Positions 9,439-20,953 of a stretch of 64,000 nucleotides of DNA are shown here, in pieces (within the stretch, counting starts at the first letter, position 1; each line of letters starts with the position of its first letter). The translations under genes and the position numbers were made by a program. The stretch is from Elymus sibiricus (taxonomy: Eukaryota; Streptophyta; Magnoliopsida; Poales; Poaceae). The stretch covers positions 417,799,409 to 417,863,408 of the forward strand of contig CM077667.1 of NCBI GenBank assembly GCA_039707655.1, written 5' to 3'. The notes under the pieces were generated by a model, which worked only from the letters and a program-made list of their open reading frames with translations, was not told the origin of the DNA and did no database searches.

Positions 9439-10622
9439 GAGCATCTACAACCGGACCTCTCAAACCCGCCTCAAACGTCCGGGCGGGCCGTCCGGGCACT
9501 GCCCGGTCACTTTTTTTTTTGATCCAGACGGACCCCTCAAACGGCCCTCAAACGCCCGGACTGACCGGCCCCCCATATCCAGCCCAAATATGGGGCGGAT
9601 ATGGGGGCGCCCGGGCACGCCCGCCACGTCGGATATGCTGGCCCACCCCTACCCCACGTATATTCGTCCCCATCCGCTCGCCGGACCAAACCCTAGCCAC
9701 TTCACTCCCTTCCCTCCACTCCCCTCCGCCACCCGAGCTCTCCTCCGACTCCTTTTGGTTGTCTCCGGCATGGCGGGCAGTGTATCCGAGTCCTTCAACT
9801 CCAGATCCGTCGACCCCGAGCTCATCCCGCGCGGCCCCGAGGAGGAGATGGCCGTCCGGCTAGCGCTCCGCCGCGCCCGGGAGGATGCCCGTGGACGGCG
9901 CGGCTCGGACTCCCTCCGTCGGGAATCCATTGCGTCCGCCCAAATGGCGCATGGATCCGGCATTAGGCAGGCCATAGCAGCCTCGCCGGAGGCCGTGCGG
10001 TCCGCCTGGCGTCCGAACGCGGTGACGGACGCGCAACCCCTCCGGTGGCGCGCCGATTTTCGGGACGCTTCCGAAGAAGGCATGGCTCGGCGTCGACGCC
10101 GTGCAAGGCAGCGGGCGCAGGAGGCGGCGGATGCCCTCGCGGCGGCGGATGTCGGCGAGGCGGAGTCGCATTCTCCGGCGTCCCGTATGGCGCATCAGTC
10201 CGGGCACCGCAACCGCATCGTCGTGGACGTCGGGGGATCTTCCCCGGACGGATCCATCATCGATCTGACGTCCACCGGCACCGTTCGGGTTCCGGTCTCC
10301 GACGAGGAAGAGTAGGGCATGGGAGACGGCGGGGCCACGAGTCCCGTGAGCCAGCTCGTGTCCCATGCCCTACTCTACCTTGCTGGCGACCGGACCAACA
10401 CTCTGGGGAGTGCAGCCGGCCGTCGGACATGGCCACGGCGGAGGGGCGAGCTGGGAGGGGATCACGTTGCATGTAATAATATGGATTTGAGGTTTCTAAT
10501 TTGAGATGTCCGGATGTGGAATGCGTTTTATGAGGGGTGACCGGTCACTGTCCGCGGACGCGCCCGGACGCGTCCGCGGGCGTTTGAGGGGTCGGATTTG
10601 CCAAGTCCGGCTGTAGGTGCTC
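9439..10622 (+). mobile_element. PIF/Harbinger-like TIR element, complete copy
   Basis: An 1184-bp element of the same family as 4769-5901. It begins GAGCATCTACAACCGGACC and ends with the imperfect complement CCGGCTGTAGGTGCTC. The 3-bp target duplication is TGA (9436-9438 and 10623-10625), fitting the TNA preference of PIF/Harbinger. Subterminal blocks CTCAAACGCCCG, GACCGG and CATATCCAGCCCAAATATG are shared with the other copies. It carries one intact 181-aa ORF but no transposase. Confidence 0.87.
9770..10315 (+). CDS. 181-aa charged ORF inside the TIR element
   Basis: An intact frame from ATG at 9770, directly after the CTTCACTCCC leader, to TAG at 10313-10315. Visible parts: a Ser-rich N-terminus; an acidic-to-basic helix EEEMAVRLALRRARE (about residues 24-38); an Arg/Ala-rich middle (RRRRRARQRAQEAADALAA); and a C-terminus with GSIIDLTSTG followed by SDEEE. 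The IIDLT core with nearby acids resembles a SUMO-interaction motif. No transposase, Myb or other named domain is seen. The product of the family is not known to me. Very high GC could keep frames open by chance, but the conserved ATG position and N-terminal helix in another copy argue against that. Confidence 0.5.
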   Translation: MAGSVSESFNSRSVDPELIPRGPEEEMAVRLALRRAREDARGRRGSDSLRRESIASAQMAHGSGIRQAIAASPEAVRSAWRPNAVTDAQPLRWRADFRDASEEGMARRRRRARQRAQEAADALAAADVGEAESHSPASRMAHQSGHRNRIVVDVGGSSPDGSIIDLTSTGTVRVPVSDEEE

Positions 10623-10625
10623 TGA

Positions 10626-11687
10626 GTTTGTGGTGTGGTCTGATCTGAGGCGGAGGGCATTGGTTTTGACGGGGAAGATTTAAGTAAGCAGTGGAACAAC
10701 GTGGGACGAGGAGGAGGACGACGACGAGACGGGCGTGGTTGTTGCTGGTTGGTAGGAAGATGACATCACCGGCGACCGCGGCCGCCTCCCCGTGCCCGAC
10801 GGACCGGATTCCGACGCCACGCGTCTGGCACGGTATATTTCCTCCTCCTTTCTGGCCGCACCCTTTTGGTCTGGCTCCCGGACCGGACCGGGCCGGACGG
10901 ACGGACGGGATTTCCGGGTCGTGCTTCTCCTCCGTCCCAGATTCTCCCCGACGCTGCGGCGGTGCAGCCGGATAAACCAACGACCACATGGCGTCGATGG
11001 GATTAAGATGAACTAGTACGGCACACAATTCAACCTGATGTACGTGCGAGCTACCGATTTTTCAACGGGAAATTATATGGGTGTCGGAGTTTGAGCTCGA
11101 TGAATACTCTGCTGCGGCTGGAAAGAGGACTCGAGGCTTCACCGTGCCACTAGGCCGTGAAGAAAGTGTGTTTGTCAACATACCTACCATGTCGTGTCAT
11201 GTAGGGAACCCGAGAACCTGGCTGACTAAAGCAACAGTTGACTAAAGAAAGTGTGTTTGTGCTGGTGCGCGCCACAAAGGGCAAGACATGCATCATGCTC
11301 CTCCAAAGGTCCCTTTTCGATTTCCCGGCACTTGCTCATGGATTGACAAGCAACACAAAGCATCCCGAAAGCTTTCACACGCACAGATATACTATACTAC
11401 TACTAATAAATTCAGTTTGTGCACGTAAGATCGTACTACTTCCGTATTAAGCATAATCTGTGTCCTCATGACCAATCATTGAAAGAAAATGAAGGAAAGT
11501 GTTAAAGTAGGCTTCAAGTTGATGTGAGCACGTAACAGAAAAACTACAGGGAGATTGCTCTTCCGGTATAGAAGAAGTAGGTTGGTTGGTTTGGCGAGAA
11601 GCCCGCCCTAGTCATACGGGTGCTCGTACCTACCTGCCGTTTTGTCCAGCGGCGTGAGCTGTGGCGGGACACAACGCAATACAGTAC
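10626..11687. other. Intergenic DNA with a GC-rich patch
   Basis: Bases 10690-11000 are GC-rich with overlapping frames on both strands and no domain. From 11030 on the composition is average. No gene or transposon terminus was found. Confidence 0.4.
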
Positions 11688-11689
11688 TA

Positions 11690-12022
11690 CTCCCTCCTTT
11701 CCGATTTATAGGGCTTATCTCAAAATTTTCAGATTTCCATTATATAAGGCTCATTTTGAGTCCAATTGAGTTAAAGAGCTTTGAGTCCCACACCACATTT
11801 AATGAAAGTGAGGGAATTATTGGTCATGCATGCATCTTTTTCTACATGCACCATGCAAATCCAATGAGAGAGATGGTGTTGCACTTATTGCCTCGGGAGT
11901 TTAATAAGTGAGAAATATTTCATTGGTCAATTTTGTATCCACAAAACTCGTGTCATCCACTCACAGTCTACCTTGGTTGATGAGATTTCAGATTTGAGCC
12001 CTATAAACCGGAAAGGAGGGAG
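11690..12022. mobile_element. Stowaway (Tc1/Mariner) MITE, 333 bp
   Basis: The inverted termini start CTCCCTCC and continue as TTTCCG(A/G)TTTATAGGGCT on both arms. TA target duplications lie at 11688-11689 and 12023-12024. There is no coding capacity. Outside the TA the flanks themselves form an inverted repeat (GCAATACAGTAC on the left, its complement on the right). Confidence 0.85.
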
Positions 12023-12024
12023 TA

Positions 12025-13950
12025 CTGTATTGCAGCAGCCTGTGACTCTGTTCCTCTGCGTTTTCCGGTGCATGTGACCCTGAGGCCCCCCTCCCCTCTC
12101 GGAAGCTGCGGCCTTCTTTAAAGGCAACCACCAACGAGTTAATGGCACATAGGAGCAAACAGAATTTGGCCTAACTGCATCATGATCTTGCTGCAACTAG
12201 AGTATTATCGTTTGGGAGAGCAGTGGTTGGCTGGTTAGGCCATAATTGCGAAGGGTACTACTACTGATTACTAAATCCAAGTTAGGCCTGCCATTTGGAA
12301 GAAGCATATTTGACATTCACAAACAAGTCTTATACTATATATTTTTGAACAAAAAGTAAACGATTGATTTGTCTAGTTGGTCATTGCAAAGCATAGAACA
12401 CATTTGGAAGCTGGAGGCCATAATTGCGAAGGGTGTAGCCGTTGACACTTCCAAAATGATGTCCTCGTGTTAGTAGTACTATACTATCCTCTTCTTATTC
12501 GTTGTACGTACAGCTGTACTTGCCGTATTGCACTGCTGAAAGATTAGGAGACGTGGTGGTACGACAGTTTTGGCATTGCAAATACAGTGAAGTCCATGCA
12601 GCAGTTGCGAAATACGGTACTGTATTTGTACAAGTACAGGTCTGCTTCCACGGCTGCTGCTGCATTGGACCGTAGCCGTAGCTGTCCCGAAACGACGCCG
12701 GGCAGGGCACACAGCCTGGGCAGTGCAATAGTGCAGCGTTGCCAGTAGGTACTACTGAAACTGTTGAAGGCATCACTCACAAGCGAAAGTATGGTGCAGC
12801 CAGGGGCCATTTAAAGGTGAAGACTGTGGCTGCGAGCGGTCAGACGCCTGGAAAGCTGGGACAGACGGAGGTAGACTGTCAGACGGAATGGGTCTGGTCA
12901 ACTTGTGAAAACAGTCCGGTCGTTTTGAACGGTTAAAACAAAATTAAAATCAGTATGGGCCGCAGCTGCAGGGGTCAATACTTTTATCAGGAAACAGGGG
13001 CCAGAAGTAAATGGATGAGTACTAGTTTGAGGAAATAGTTGCCAACTTTCTGTCGTAGGATCGCCACTGTTGTGTGTGTGCCTCCTTCATTAAAACTGCA
13101 CGTAGAAAATGGCAGCGGCATTTGAGGCAGACAGCGGATTCATTTCACGGAGCCTCAAGAGAAGCAGCGGATCTGCCATGCTTCTGAAGATCTAGGTCAT
13201 GTTTGATGCATGGGCGAACCTGTGACCAGGTCAGGGGGGACACTGCACTGTTTCCTTGTGTTGAATTTGGGCACGATAGCTCTGCAGCTGCTGCCATCGC
13301 ATCACTCTACAGTGTTTGGTCGAGAAAATTAACCCGGAGCTGGAGGGTACGATAGTGCTTCTTCTACGTGCTCATCATTTATCGGTGCAGTGCGTCCACC
13401 ACCTACCGTGGACGAACCAAAGAATTCAAGCCGGGGCCGTCCGGACGTCCGGCCTCCTCCCGCGGATTCACGGCACAGCGATGCGTCTCGCTTTCTTTCT
13501 TTCTTTCGACGTCGTCGCCGTCCGCCGTCGATTGTGTGTGCAGCCGCGCGGAGAAAGTCTTCGGACCGCCTGCGGAATCAGGTCGGTACGGTCAGTTCCA
13601 TCTCCGTAAACCGCGTCGCTCGCTGCCTCGGCTGATTGGCTGCCTTTGCTTGCTGCCATGAAAGCCCTGCGGGGTGGTGGGTAGGTTCGAGACCGGGAAC
13701 ACGGCACTCCTTTGACTTCTTTTACTCTTCCGTTTTACTTGGACGTCATGTCATGTGCGATGTGCTCCTAGGAGTAGTACTGTCCTGTGTGTTGGTACTG
13801 GCAGCTGCGGCTCGGCGTGCTTGACTTGTGGTGCGCTCTGTCTCCTGGCTTGAGGAGCCGGTGAAAACCTGCTCCGGGTTTTGACACGAGACTTGAGGAG
13901 CCCTGCGGTGTCTGGAGACTTCGTCGTCGTACGTGATTTGCCAGTCTGTA
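12025..13950. other. Intergenic DNA, no gene recognised
   Basis: Contains a 19-base direct repeat GGCCATAATTGCGAAGGGT at about 12238 and 12418. A moderately GC-rich patch at 13400-13700 has several overlapping short frames but no domain. Nothing here supports a gene call. Confidence 0.4.
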
Positions 13951-13954
13951 TGTG

Positions 13955-14620
13955 TGTGTTAAAAAAACCCAATCTCTGAATTATTCCGTTATCTATAAAT
14001 ATGTAATTGCAAGAAGATTTTTTTTTAAAATGTTCACAAATTGCAAAATAACCATTAAAGTTATAAAAATTATTCAAATTTTGAATATGTTTGCATTAAA
14101 AAATCCTGTATTAACAAATTATACAGAAATATTCATGAAATGGGAAGGTGAAAAAAGGAAATTATTTCTAATGGAAACACCAAAAACAAAGAAAACTGGA
14201 AGGAATAAAGCTACAAATTAATCCAAAAGCCTGAAAGAAAACTAGCCATCCGACGAAACGAATAAACACACACAACAGGAAAATCAACCCATGACACCCC
14301 CTTGCATTTGCCTGACATTTCCGCAGTGAGCGACAAGAAGGTTTTTCCGAAGGTGTAGGCATACTATCGACCGGGAAAGGCCGAGCGTTGCGACTGCACA
14401 TTCTTAGCATGTGACCCCACCTTGCACTAAGCGGGCCTGCCCAATGCTGTAGCCCCGACACCTGTTTTGGGAAGGCTCCATGGACTGGTTCAGACCAGTT
14501 TTATAACCTACTTTGTGTTTTTTTTTTCTTTTATGTTTCTATGTTTTTTTACGGGTTTCTTTTATTTTTTATTTGTTTGAAAAAAAAATTGTACTTCCTT
14601 TTTTTAGGTGCGGTGGGGGA
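13955..14620. repeat. Direct repeat unit 1 (about 0.65 kb)
   Basis: Imperfectly repeated at 14625-15240 in the same orientation. Shared blocks include TATTCCGTTA, AGAAATATTCATGAA, GCATACTATCGACCGGGAAA, GGCCGAGC and ACCTTCTTTGTGTTTTT-type endings. The first half is AT-rich and the second half GC-richer. It is probably an old duplicated transposon or a pair of its long repeats; no coding content is recognised. Confidence 0.65.
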
Positions 14621-14624
14621 TCTT

Positions 14625-15240
14625 AACAGTCTGATTTTCTAAAGTATTCCGTTAGATATGTAACTGGAAAGAAAATAAACCATTTTAAAAAATATTCTCA
14701 AATCGCAGAAAAAACATTATAGCTATAAAAATTTCACAAAATTTGAAATGTTAGCAGTTTTAGAAATAATAAAGTATTGACAAATTTTATAGAAATATTC
14801 ATGAATTCAGAAGGCAAAAAAACGAAATTATTCAAAATGAAAACCCAAAAAACTGGAAGGAAAAAAGCTACGACTAAAAGTAAAAGCCCCAAACAATCCA
14901 GCCAAGAACAATAAAAAACCGAAAAAACACAAGCAACAGAAAAACAAACGCATGCCCCTCCCTCTGTGTTTGTCTGACACTGTCGCAGTGAGCGACGAAT
15001 AGGGTATTCCGATGATTCGAGCATACTATCGACCGGGAAAGGCCGAGCATTGCGAGTGCACATTCTTAACATGTGCCCCCCGCCTCGCCTCAGGCCCTTC
15101 ACTAAACAGGCGGCCCAATACTGTTGCCCTGACAATGACTTTTGGAAGGTTCTATGGAACGGTTTTACAACCTTCTTTGTGTTTTTTCTCTTATTTTTTT
15201 ATGTATTTGGATCAATTTTCTTTCTTTATTTATTTCAGTT
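14625..15240. repeat. Direct repeat unit 2 (about 0.6 kb)
   Basis: Partner of 13955-14620, with the same block order and many substitutions and small indels. The shared core CATACTATCGACCGGGAAAG lies at 15021-15040 here and at 14360-14379 in unit 1. Confidence 0.65.
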
Positions 15241-17659
15241 TTTTCTTTTTTGAACAAATGTTAATTTATTTCAATACACATCTTAAATTTTATTGTATAT
15301 ATGCATAACTGTTTTTGATACAAGTTGAACAATTTCTAAATACATGACAAATATTTTTGTTCTCAAATCCAAGCTTAAATTTTGTTTGAAAAAAGGATAA
15401 TATTTTCAAATACAGTTTGACCATTGGTTGAACAGTATGAAACACATATTGTTTTTGTGGAAAACCATTTTTTGGTATTACACGCCCATTTTTTTAATTA
15501 TGTTAACATTTAAATTTCGAGATATGTGTATTATTTTGAAATGTCATGTATATTTTCTTGAATGGTGCGAAGCATTTTGTAAATTTACATGAACATTTAT
15601 TTTACATTTTAGAAACCATTTTATAATTAAAATGTGTTTTCCATTTATTTGAAAATATATTTTAAATATTGCAAGAATTTTTTGAATGGTACGGATATTT
15701 TTTTAGAAATTGTGCAAACAGCTTTTTACATTGCACAAAAATGTTTTAAAAATAACATGAACATCATTTTGAAATGCGTTAACCTTTTTTAGATGGTACA
15801 ACTTTCTAAGTATTGTACTAACATTTTTTAATGCGCGGTGAAATATTTTATATATCTAATTATTTTTAATTATATATATATGTATTTATAACATTTCAAA
15901 TTATAAACAGAAATAGAAAATAAAATAGGTAAAGAAAAACTAGTGTACTTGCGAACATGCCTACCTGCGTGCATATATATTTATAGGCCTGGCCCATTAT
16001 GTACGCTCTTGCGGCGAGAGAGTCCTCCGTCTCGCACAAAGCGAGACCTAGTCGCTGCCGCAATTAATGACGGATAGATAGTAGGCAAAGCACATCAAAG
16101 GCTCATAGATGGGTCATCACAGTGACACGGCCCAATGACTCAATTTTGCTTGCTCAAAAGAAAACATATATTTTCATAAACTATTTCCTTTATATCTAAT
16201 GAAATTTATAAACTAAAGCTAGAAGAGACATACCCAACTCAATTTCGTTTGCTAGGGAACTTGGCATCGTCTTGGAGTAGGACGAGAGTGGCGGTTAGTG
16301 GCGCAGGCAGGGGGGGCTGGAAGGGGCTATGCCCCTCTACCCCCCACAAACACACCTATGTCGGCTGCTAACCCTCTATTTTTTAGAGAAAGTCATATAG
16401 ATTTAGGTAATTTGGCCCCTCCTAAGATATGTGGCATGTTTGCCCCCCTCTATGTTTGTTTTTTGGCTCGGCCACTTGTGGCGGGATGTTGTCGTCGTGG
16501 AGAGGTGTCGCTAAGTCAGCATGCAACACTTTACACGGCCTAATGCAATACTGAGCGGTTAGACAAGGATGACAAGGGGTCAAAGATGGTGTAGATCGAC
16601 ACATGATACATGGAGATCTCGACAATGTTCATGGCAGTCATAAGAAGAACGACAAGTTAATTAGCAGAGCGTGAATAAGAGGAAAACTGATGTCAAACAC
16701 GAACCCATTGAGCTCCACCACAACCATGTCAAGGGCTTACAACTGCCGTCACGGGCTTCAGCGACAAGAGTGATCTTGTCAAGCCACCACCCCTTGTGTT
16801 TGCTGACTTGGGAAATTTTGACGTAAGGAGTTGTTATGTCTCGACCATGTATGCGTTCCAAAATTGACACCCTCATGCGTGTCTCACGTGCGCACCAGTC
16901 GACCAGTTTGTTTTTCGCCATTTGGCCATCAGCTCTGCCTGCCAAGGGTTAAATGGTCCGATGCGGCGACGTGGCCACTCTAGAGGCTAGTTTGGACCTC
17001 AAGTGCATTAACATGATGAGTTTTGGATCTCTATTTCACATTTTGTTAGTTTATCAACAGAAGTGTGAACATGATACTCATTATTTTTACCGCTAGTTTT
17101 CTCGACGTTCATCCATGACGTCGAGAGCTCGCTATTGCCCAGAAGTACTAATTTAAGGCTACATAGAAACTCTCCCATTTATTAAAAGATAAAAAACAAC
17201 TATCCCATTGATAAAAAGAAAAAAAAACACTCCTGTAAGGATTCAAATAAAACATATAGGGTTTGGCATTACTATTCGAATAAGTTGCGAGTACTATGTT
17301 ACGAATAAGATACACACCTGGAAAAAAGAGAAAATATATAGTAAATCACAATAACTACCCAATGCGAAGTCTATGTTAATACCTTAACTGTATGATGACG
17401 AGTTGGAGTTAACCGTTACTATTATTTGTTACATCATATATAATTAAGGGAATGTAATATTTTGACATAAAACAGTAGGATTACTCCTACCGCGTATATA
17501 TTTATTGTTTTTTGTAGGTAGAAAGTACAATTGTACAAGAAAGGCTAACAAAAAACTAAACTAGCTATCGCCAAAAACCAAGAAAACCTAAGCAGCAGCC
17601 CGTTTAGTTAGTGGAGTGCTGAAACCCAAGCTAGGGGTGCGTAAATTCCTCATAAAAAC
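15241..17659. other. AT-rich intergenic DNA with transposon-like remnants
   Basis: 15241-15960 is very AT-rich with many ATTTTTTGAA/ACATTT-like words typical of decayed grass transposons. A GC-richer edge at 15980-16070 (CTCTTGCGGCGAGAGAGTCC, then CTCGCACAAAGCGAG) looks like a repeat terminus, but its partner was not found. 16100-17659 has no convincing gene. Confidence 0.4.
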
Positions 17660-17661
17660 TA

Positions 17662-17742
17662 CTCCCTTTGTACCGAAATATTTATAATTTTAGTAGGCTA
17701 ACTTAGCCTACTATAACTACAAATATTTCAATACAGAGGGAG
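17662..17742. mobile_element. Stowaway MITE, 81 bp
   Basis: A very short element that is almost all inverted repeat. CTCCCTTTGTACCGAAATAT opens it, and its diverged complement ATTTCAATACAGAGGGAG closes it. TA target duplications lie at 17660-17661 and 17743-17744. There is no coding capacity. Confidence 0.88.
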
Positions 17743-17744
17743 TA

Positions 17745-18184
17745 CATTTTAAATATATTTTGTAGAATAAAAAAAATCATTACAAACCATTGCCAATCAA
17801 CCTTGAGTGTAACTTAGATTAAAAAAACCTTGAGTATATCTTTGAGAACGAAAGGGCACAATGTTGCTAGACTGCTAGACTTTCAAAGCTAACGATCTCC
17901 ATTTTCTTTTTGTTGCCTGAGCTTCCGCCTGAAAGAAGGAAAATGATGAAGATTCAAGAAGTAGTTCAACACATGCTAGTGCGTCGCTTCTCCAAGCAGG
18001 GAAGCATAAATCTAAAAAATATGCATCAATGCATCCAACTTCGTCTCGCACGATGTGAAGGCATGATATTGCAAGTTTGCAACCGTAGGAAATGTTTACA
18101 GTAATATCTTTAAGAAATAAATAACGAGATTACTTACCATTTTTCTTATGGACGAGTCTTGACAATGTGTTTGTTTAAGGCACG
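17745..18184. other. 3' flank of the BTB pseudogene
   Basis: AT-rich DNA without a recognised gene. The words GAGCTTCCGCCTGAAAGAAGG near 17920 resemble GAGCTGCCGTCTGAAAGAAAG at 20620, so this is probably paralogous 3' flank shared by the two MATH-BTB copies. Confidence 0.45.
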
Positions 18185-18963
18185 TTACATGCAGACAAGC
18201 TTGGCAATGAGCTTTTTTAAAAGAGAGGGGCAGGTTCTTGTTATGTCCTCCAAGCCATCAACTGCAGCTATCTTTTTCAAATTAGCAGGAGTCTTGAGAA
18301 ACTCAAAGCATACCTCCTTCAATCCACAACAGTTGTGTTGCTCAGCTAGAGTAAGAATAGTTGTCACCGAGTTCACGTCTATGTGTTGACACAACTTCTC
18401 TTCACAAAGTACTTTCAGCCTCTGAAGATCATATCTATCCCCCGCTTCAAGCAAGTGTTGCAGCCACAACACTTCTTGGTTTTCTTTTTCATCCTCCAAC
18501 GTGTCTATCATAATCTTAGGCAGTGAATCGGTGTAAATGAAGCCAAGTAATGCCTTAAACACGTTTGCTTCCATGTCTTCTATATGGATGACGCCTCCTG
18601 TTCTGCCCTCCTTCATGGCGCCATATAGCTCCGCTCTGAAGACCGCAGACCGAGCTGCGAGCACGCACCGGTGGGCAACGAACGTGTCATCGCCAACCTT
18701 GAATGTCACGTCAGCTCCCTCCTCAGACTGCAAGAGGCCGCTTATATGTTGTTGTATACAAGAAGCCAGTACCTTAATGAAGAGATCGACGGTGGAGGCA
18801 ATTGCAAGGTCACATCGGATGGTGAAACAATCACCGTTTAGATGGTTTTTGACTTCTCAAGGGCGTTATCCACAAGCAGGTGGTGCCCGCTGGCTGCGGC
18901 GACGTTGATGGCGTGGCCGATGGCCTTGCCGCCGCCGACGAGAGACACGACGGCAAATGGCAT
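18185..18963 (-). pseudogene. MATH-BTB paralogue with MATH domain deleted
   Basis: A relative of the intact gene at 20954-22036, same strand. The start ATG (18961-18963) opens a frame MPFAVVSLVGGGKAIGHAIN... that matches the intact protein to about residue 33. It then jumps to the segment after residue 137, losing about 104 residues that make up most of the MATH domain. At the junction there is a net two-base difference from the intact copy, so this frame stops at TAA right after KSKTI. The BTB and BACK parts continue in another frame (open from 18733 down to 18185) and align well: GADVTFKVGDD, HRCVLAARS, FIYTDSLP, QHNCCGLKEVCFEFLK. A BTB-only protein could still be made from a non-standard start, but no ATG precedes the BTB core in that frame. 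Probably inactive as a MATH-type substrate adaptor. Confidence 0.85.
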
Positions 18964-18969
18964 GGCAGA

Positions 18970-19489
18970 TTGGAGTTCTAGTGCGCTGCGTACAGAGTGT
19001 ATACGCAATTACGAGTTGCGGGAGCGCGATCCTCGCCTGAGTCGCCGAAGCTCGATCCACGCTCCTTTACGAGTCACCGGAGAGACGCGGACACGTTTGG
19101 TTATTTTACGTTTCCGCGGCTGCATGCGTTTGGGAAACAAGAGATGGTCTCCGTCTCTCGAGAGCTGGAACTGGAGCACTCTAGTCAAGTGCGTTCGCTT
19201 TCCTGGGAGATACATAGATGACCAGTAACATTAATAACATTAACGTAGTTTGGTCGATCACGTCTAGGAATTCCATGGCATTGTGAATTTGTGATGGGAG
19301 ACCGAACGCCTTCTCTACCTCTCGAAACAGGCTTTATCCCTGCCCAAAAGCAAAAGAGAAAAGGTCATACAAAAGACTCTTTGGGGACAAAGGATCAATG
19401 ATGCCTTCTCTACCTTACTCGGCTCAACTCAACAAATGCTGGGTTCGTTTAACGCACAGTTGCATTACAAGGGCAGGATATAGGTTTCC
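18970..19489. other. Spacer upstream of the BTB pseudogene
   Basis: No domain-bearing frame is seen. The first 200 bases are probably the old promoter and leader of the pseudogene. Confidence 0.4.
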
Positions 19490-20160
19490 TTCTTTTTTTT
19501 TGTCAGACAAAGCGTTTCCCAACTGTATAGACAAAGCCGAACATGGCAAAGCACGCCATACCACCACAGCGTATGATCCAGCAGGTTCATTACAAGCCAA
19601 CGCCATAACTAATAAGGATATAACATGGCAGGAGGGCACGCAGGCCACAAAATACAGCTAGAAACAACAGACGTAAATATACTGATGAAGGCGCCGATGA
19701 CAGCAGCGTAGCGGAAGCACGGATCATGGAAATCATGAGGTCCATGTCATCGACGTCCAGCTCCCTTAGTAAGCGGCCGCCAAAGCTGTAAAATAGCGGT
19801 CAGTTTGAACAAGCAATCAAGAGGCTTAGCAGAAAAAAAGGTGCTCAATAGTTAATTTGTTGCGGGTAGTCCATAGAGACCAAGCAATAGCAGCAAAAGC
19901 AACCCAACAAATCTTCCTGGATTTGGCAGAAAGAGGAGCAAGAACGAAAACTAGTTCTGAAAATTCGATGGGTCCCCATTGACTTTGAGCCATGACCTAA
20001 CATAGCTCCACATGAACTTGGTTAAGGTACAATTAAACAGAATATGCTCCACATTCTCATTCTCACTACAAAGAGCGCAAGCCATGTTAGCTGGTTTGTG
20101 GCGTTTAATGATTTGATCACTCGAAGGCAACCTGCCTCTAACCGCTTGCCACAAAAAGAC
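19490..20160 (-). mobile_element. LINE 3' fragment between the two BTB copies
   Basis: Minus-strand remnant. The frame 19951-20154 reads LWQAVRGRLPSSDQIIKRH, then CALCSENENVEHILFNC, then MWSYVRSW: the zinc-binding domain after plant LINE reverse transcriptase (CxxC...H...C). Downstream (lower coordinates) a broken frame resembles the usual LINE C-terminus (W-S-LW-TTRNK). The + strand has a T9 run at 19493-19501, which would be the A tail. RT and endonuclease are missing, so it is 5'-truncated and dead. Confidence 0.75.
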
Positions 20161-20953
20161 CTAAATTTTTAGTGGATACAAGCCCTCCAAAAATCCTTGA
20201 GTTTGTTGGAACGAGTCCCGGAGCACAATCTCGGGGATAGATTTCCTTTTACAAGGTAAAGAACGCGAGTTAAGTTAGAAATGATCCTCGGCAAAGAAAA
20301 TAGAAAAGAGAGAAGAATTTGTAAACTTGGGTGTACTGCTAACCGTGCAAAATTTGGTAGGACATTCTAAAATACCATTCCAATTTTTTTCTTGCGTAAA
20401 TAATCAAATGTCATGAAGTTGTCAAGCCAGTGGAACATAGAAACTGCATCCAATTGCCAAGCTGAACTAACCGGAATCAAATTACACAAAACTGACTACA
20501 TGTTCTGAATAGGGTCAGACACCAGCAGGAAGCAAGTTTGGCAATGATATTTTGGTGATCAGAAGGGCATCACGTACCTAGACTGTCCAAGCCTCCAGCA
20601 ACATAACTTTTCCCACCTGAGCTGCCGTCTGAAAGAAAGAAAAGGAAGATGGTTCATGTCATAACTGACTGAATGGGCTAACTAGGGAAACAAGAATCAA
20701 GGAAAGATGCACATGATACATCCAAGTAAAATGTCCACATAGCACAACATGAAGGTACATTGCAAAATGTCGCCAGATGTATGGTGGTACTATGACGTGT
20801 TGGCTTTATTTATAAAAGTCTGGCATAATGACTTTTCTGTAAAAAATAAAAAAATATTGGCAAGAAAGCAAAGACTGCAACCTTGAGACATTGATTTTGA
20901 AATAGTTTCTTTCAAAAATAGTGCTGGGTAAACTAACCATGTGTCTGTGGATA
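20161..20953. other. 3' flank of the MATH-BTB gene
   Basis: The right part (20580-20950) is probably 3' UTR or flank of the - strand gene. The left part may be a further, unrecognisable piece of the LINE. No coding signal. Confidence 0.4.

Noticed and set aside
13316..13707. Group of 80-97 codon frames on both strands
   Set aside because: Mutually overlapping, no motif, no promoter or splice context.
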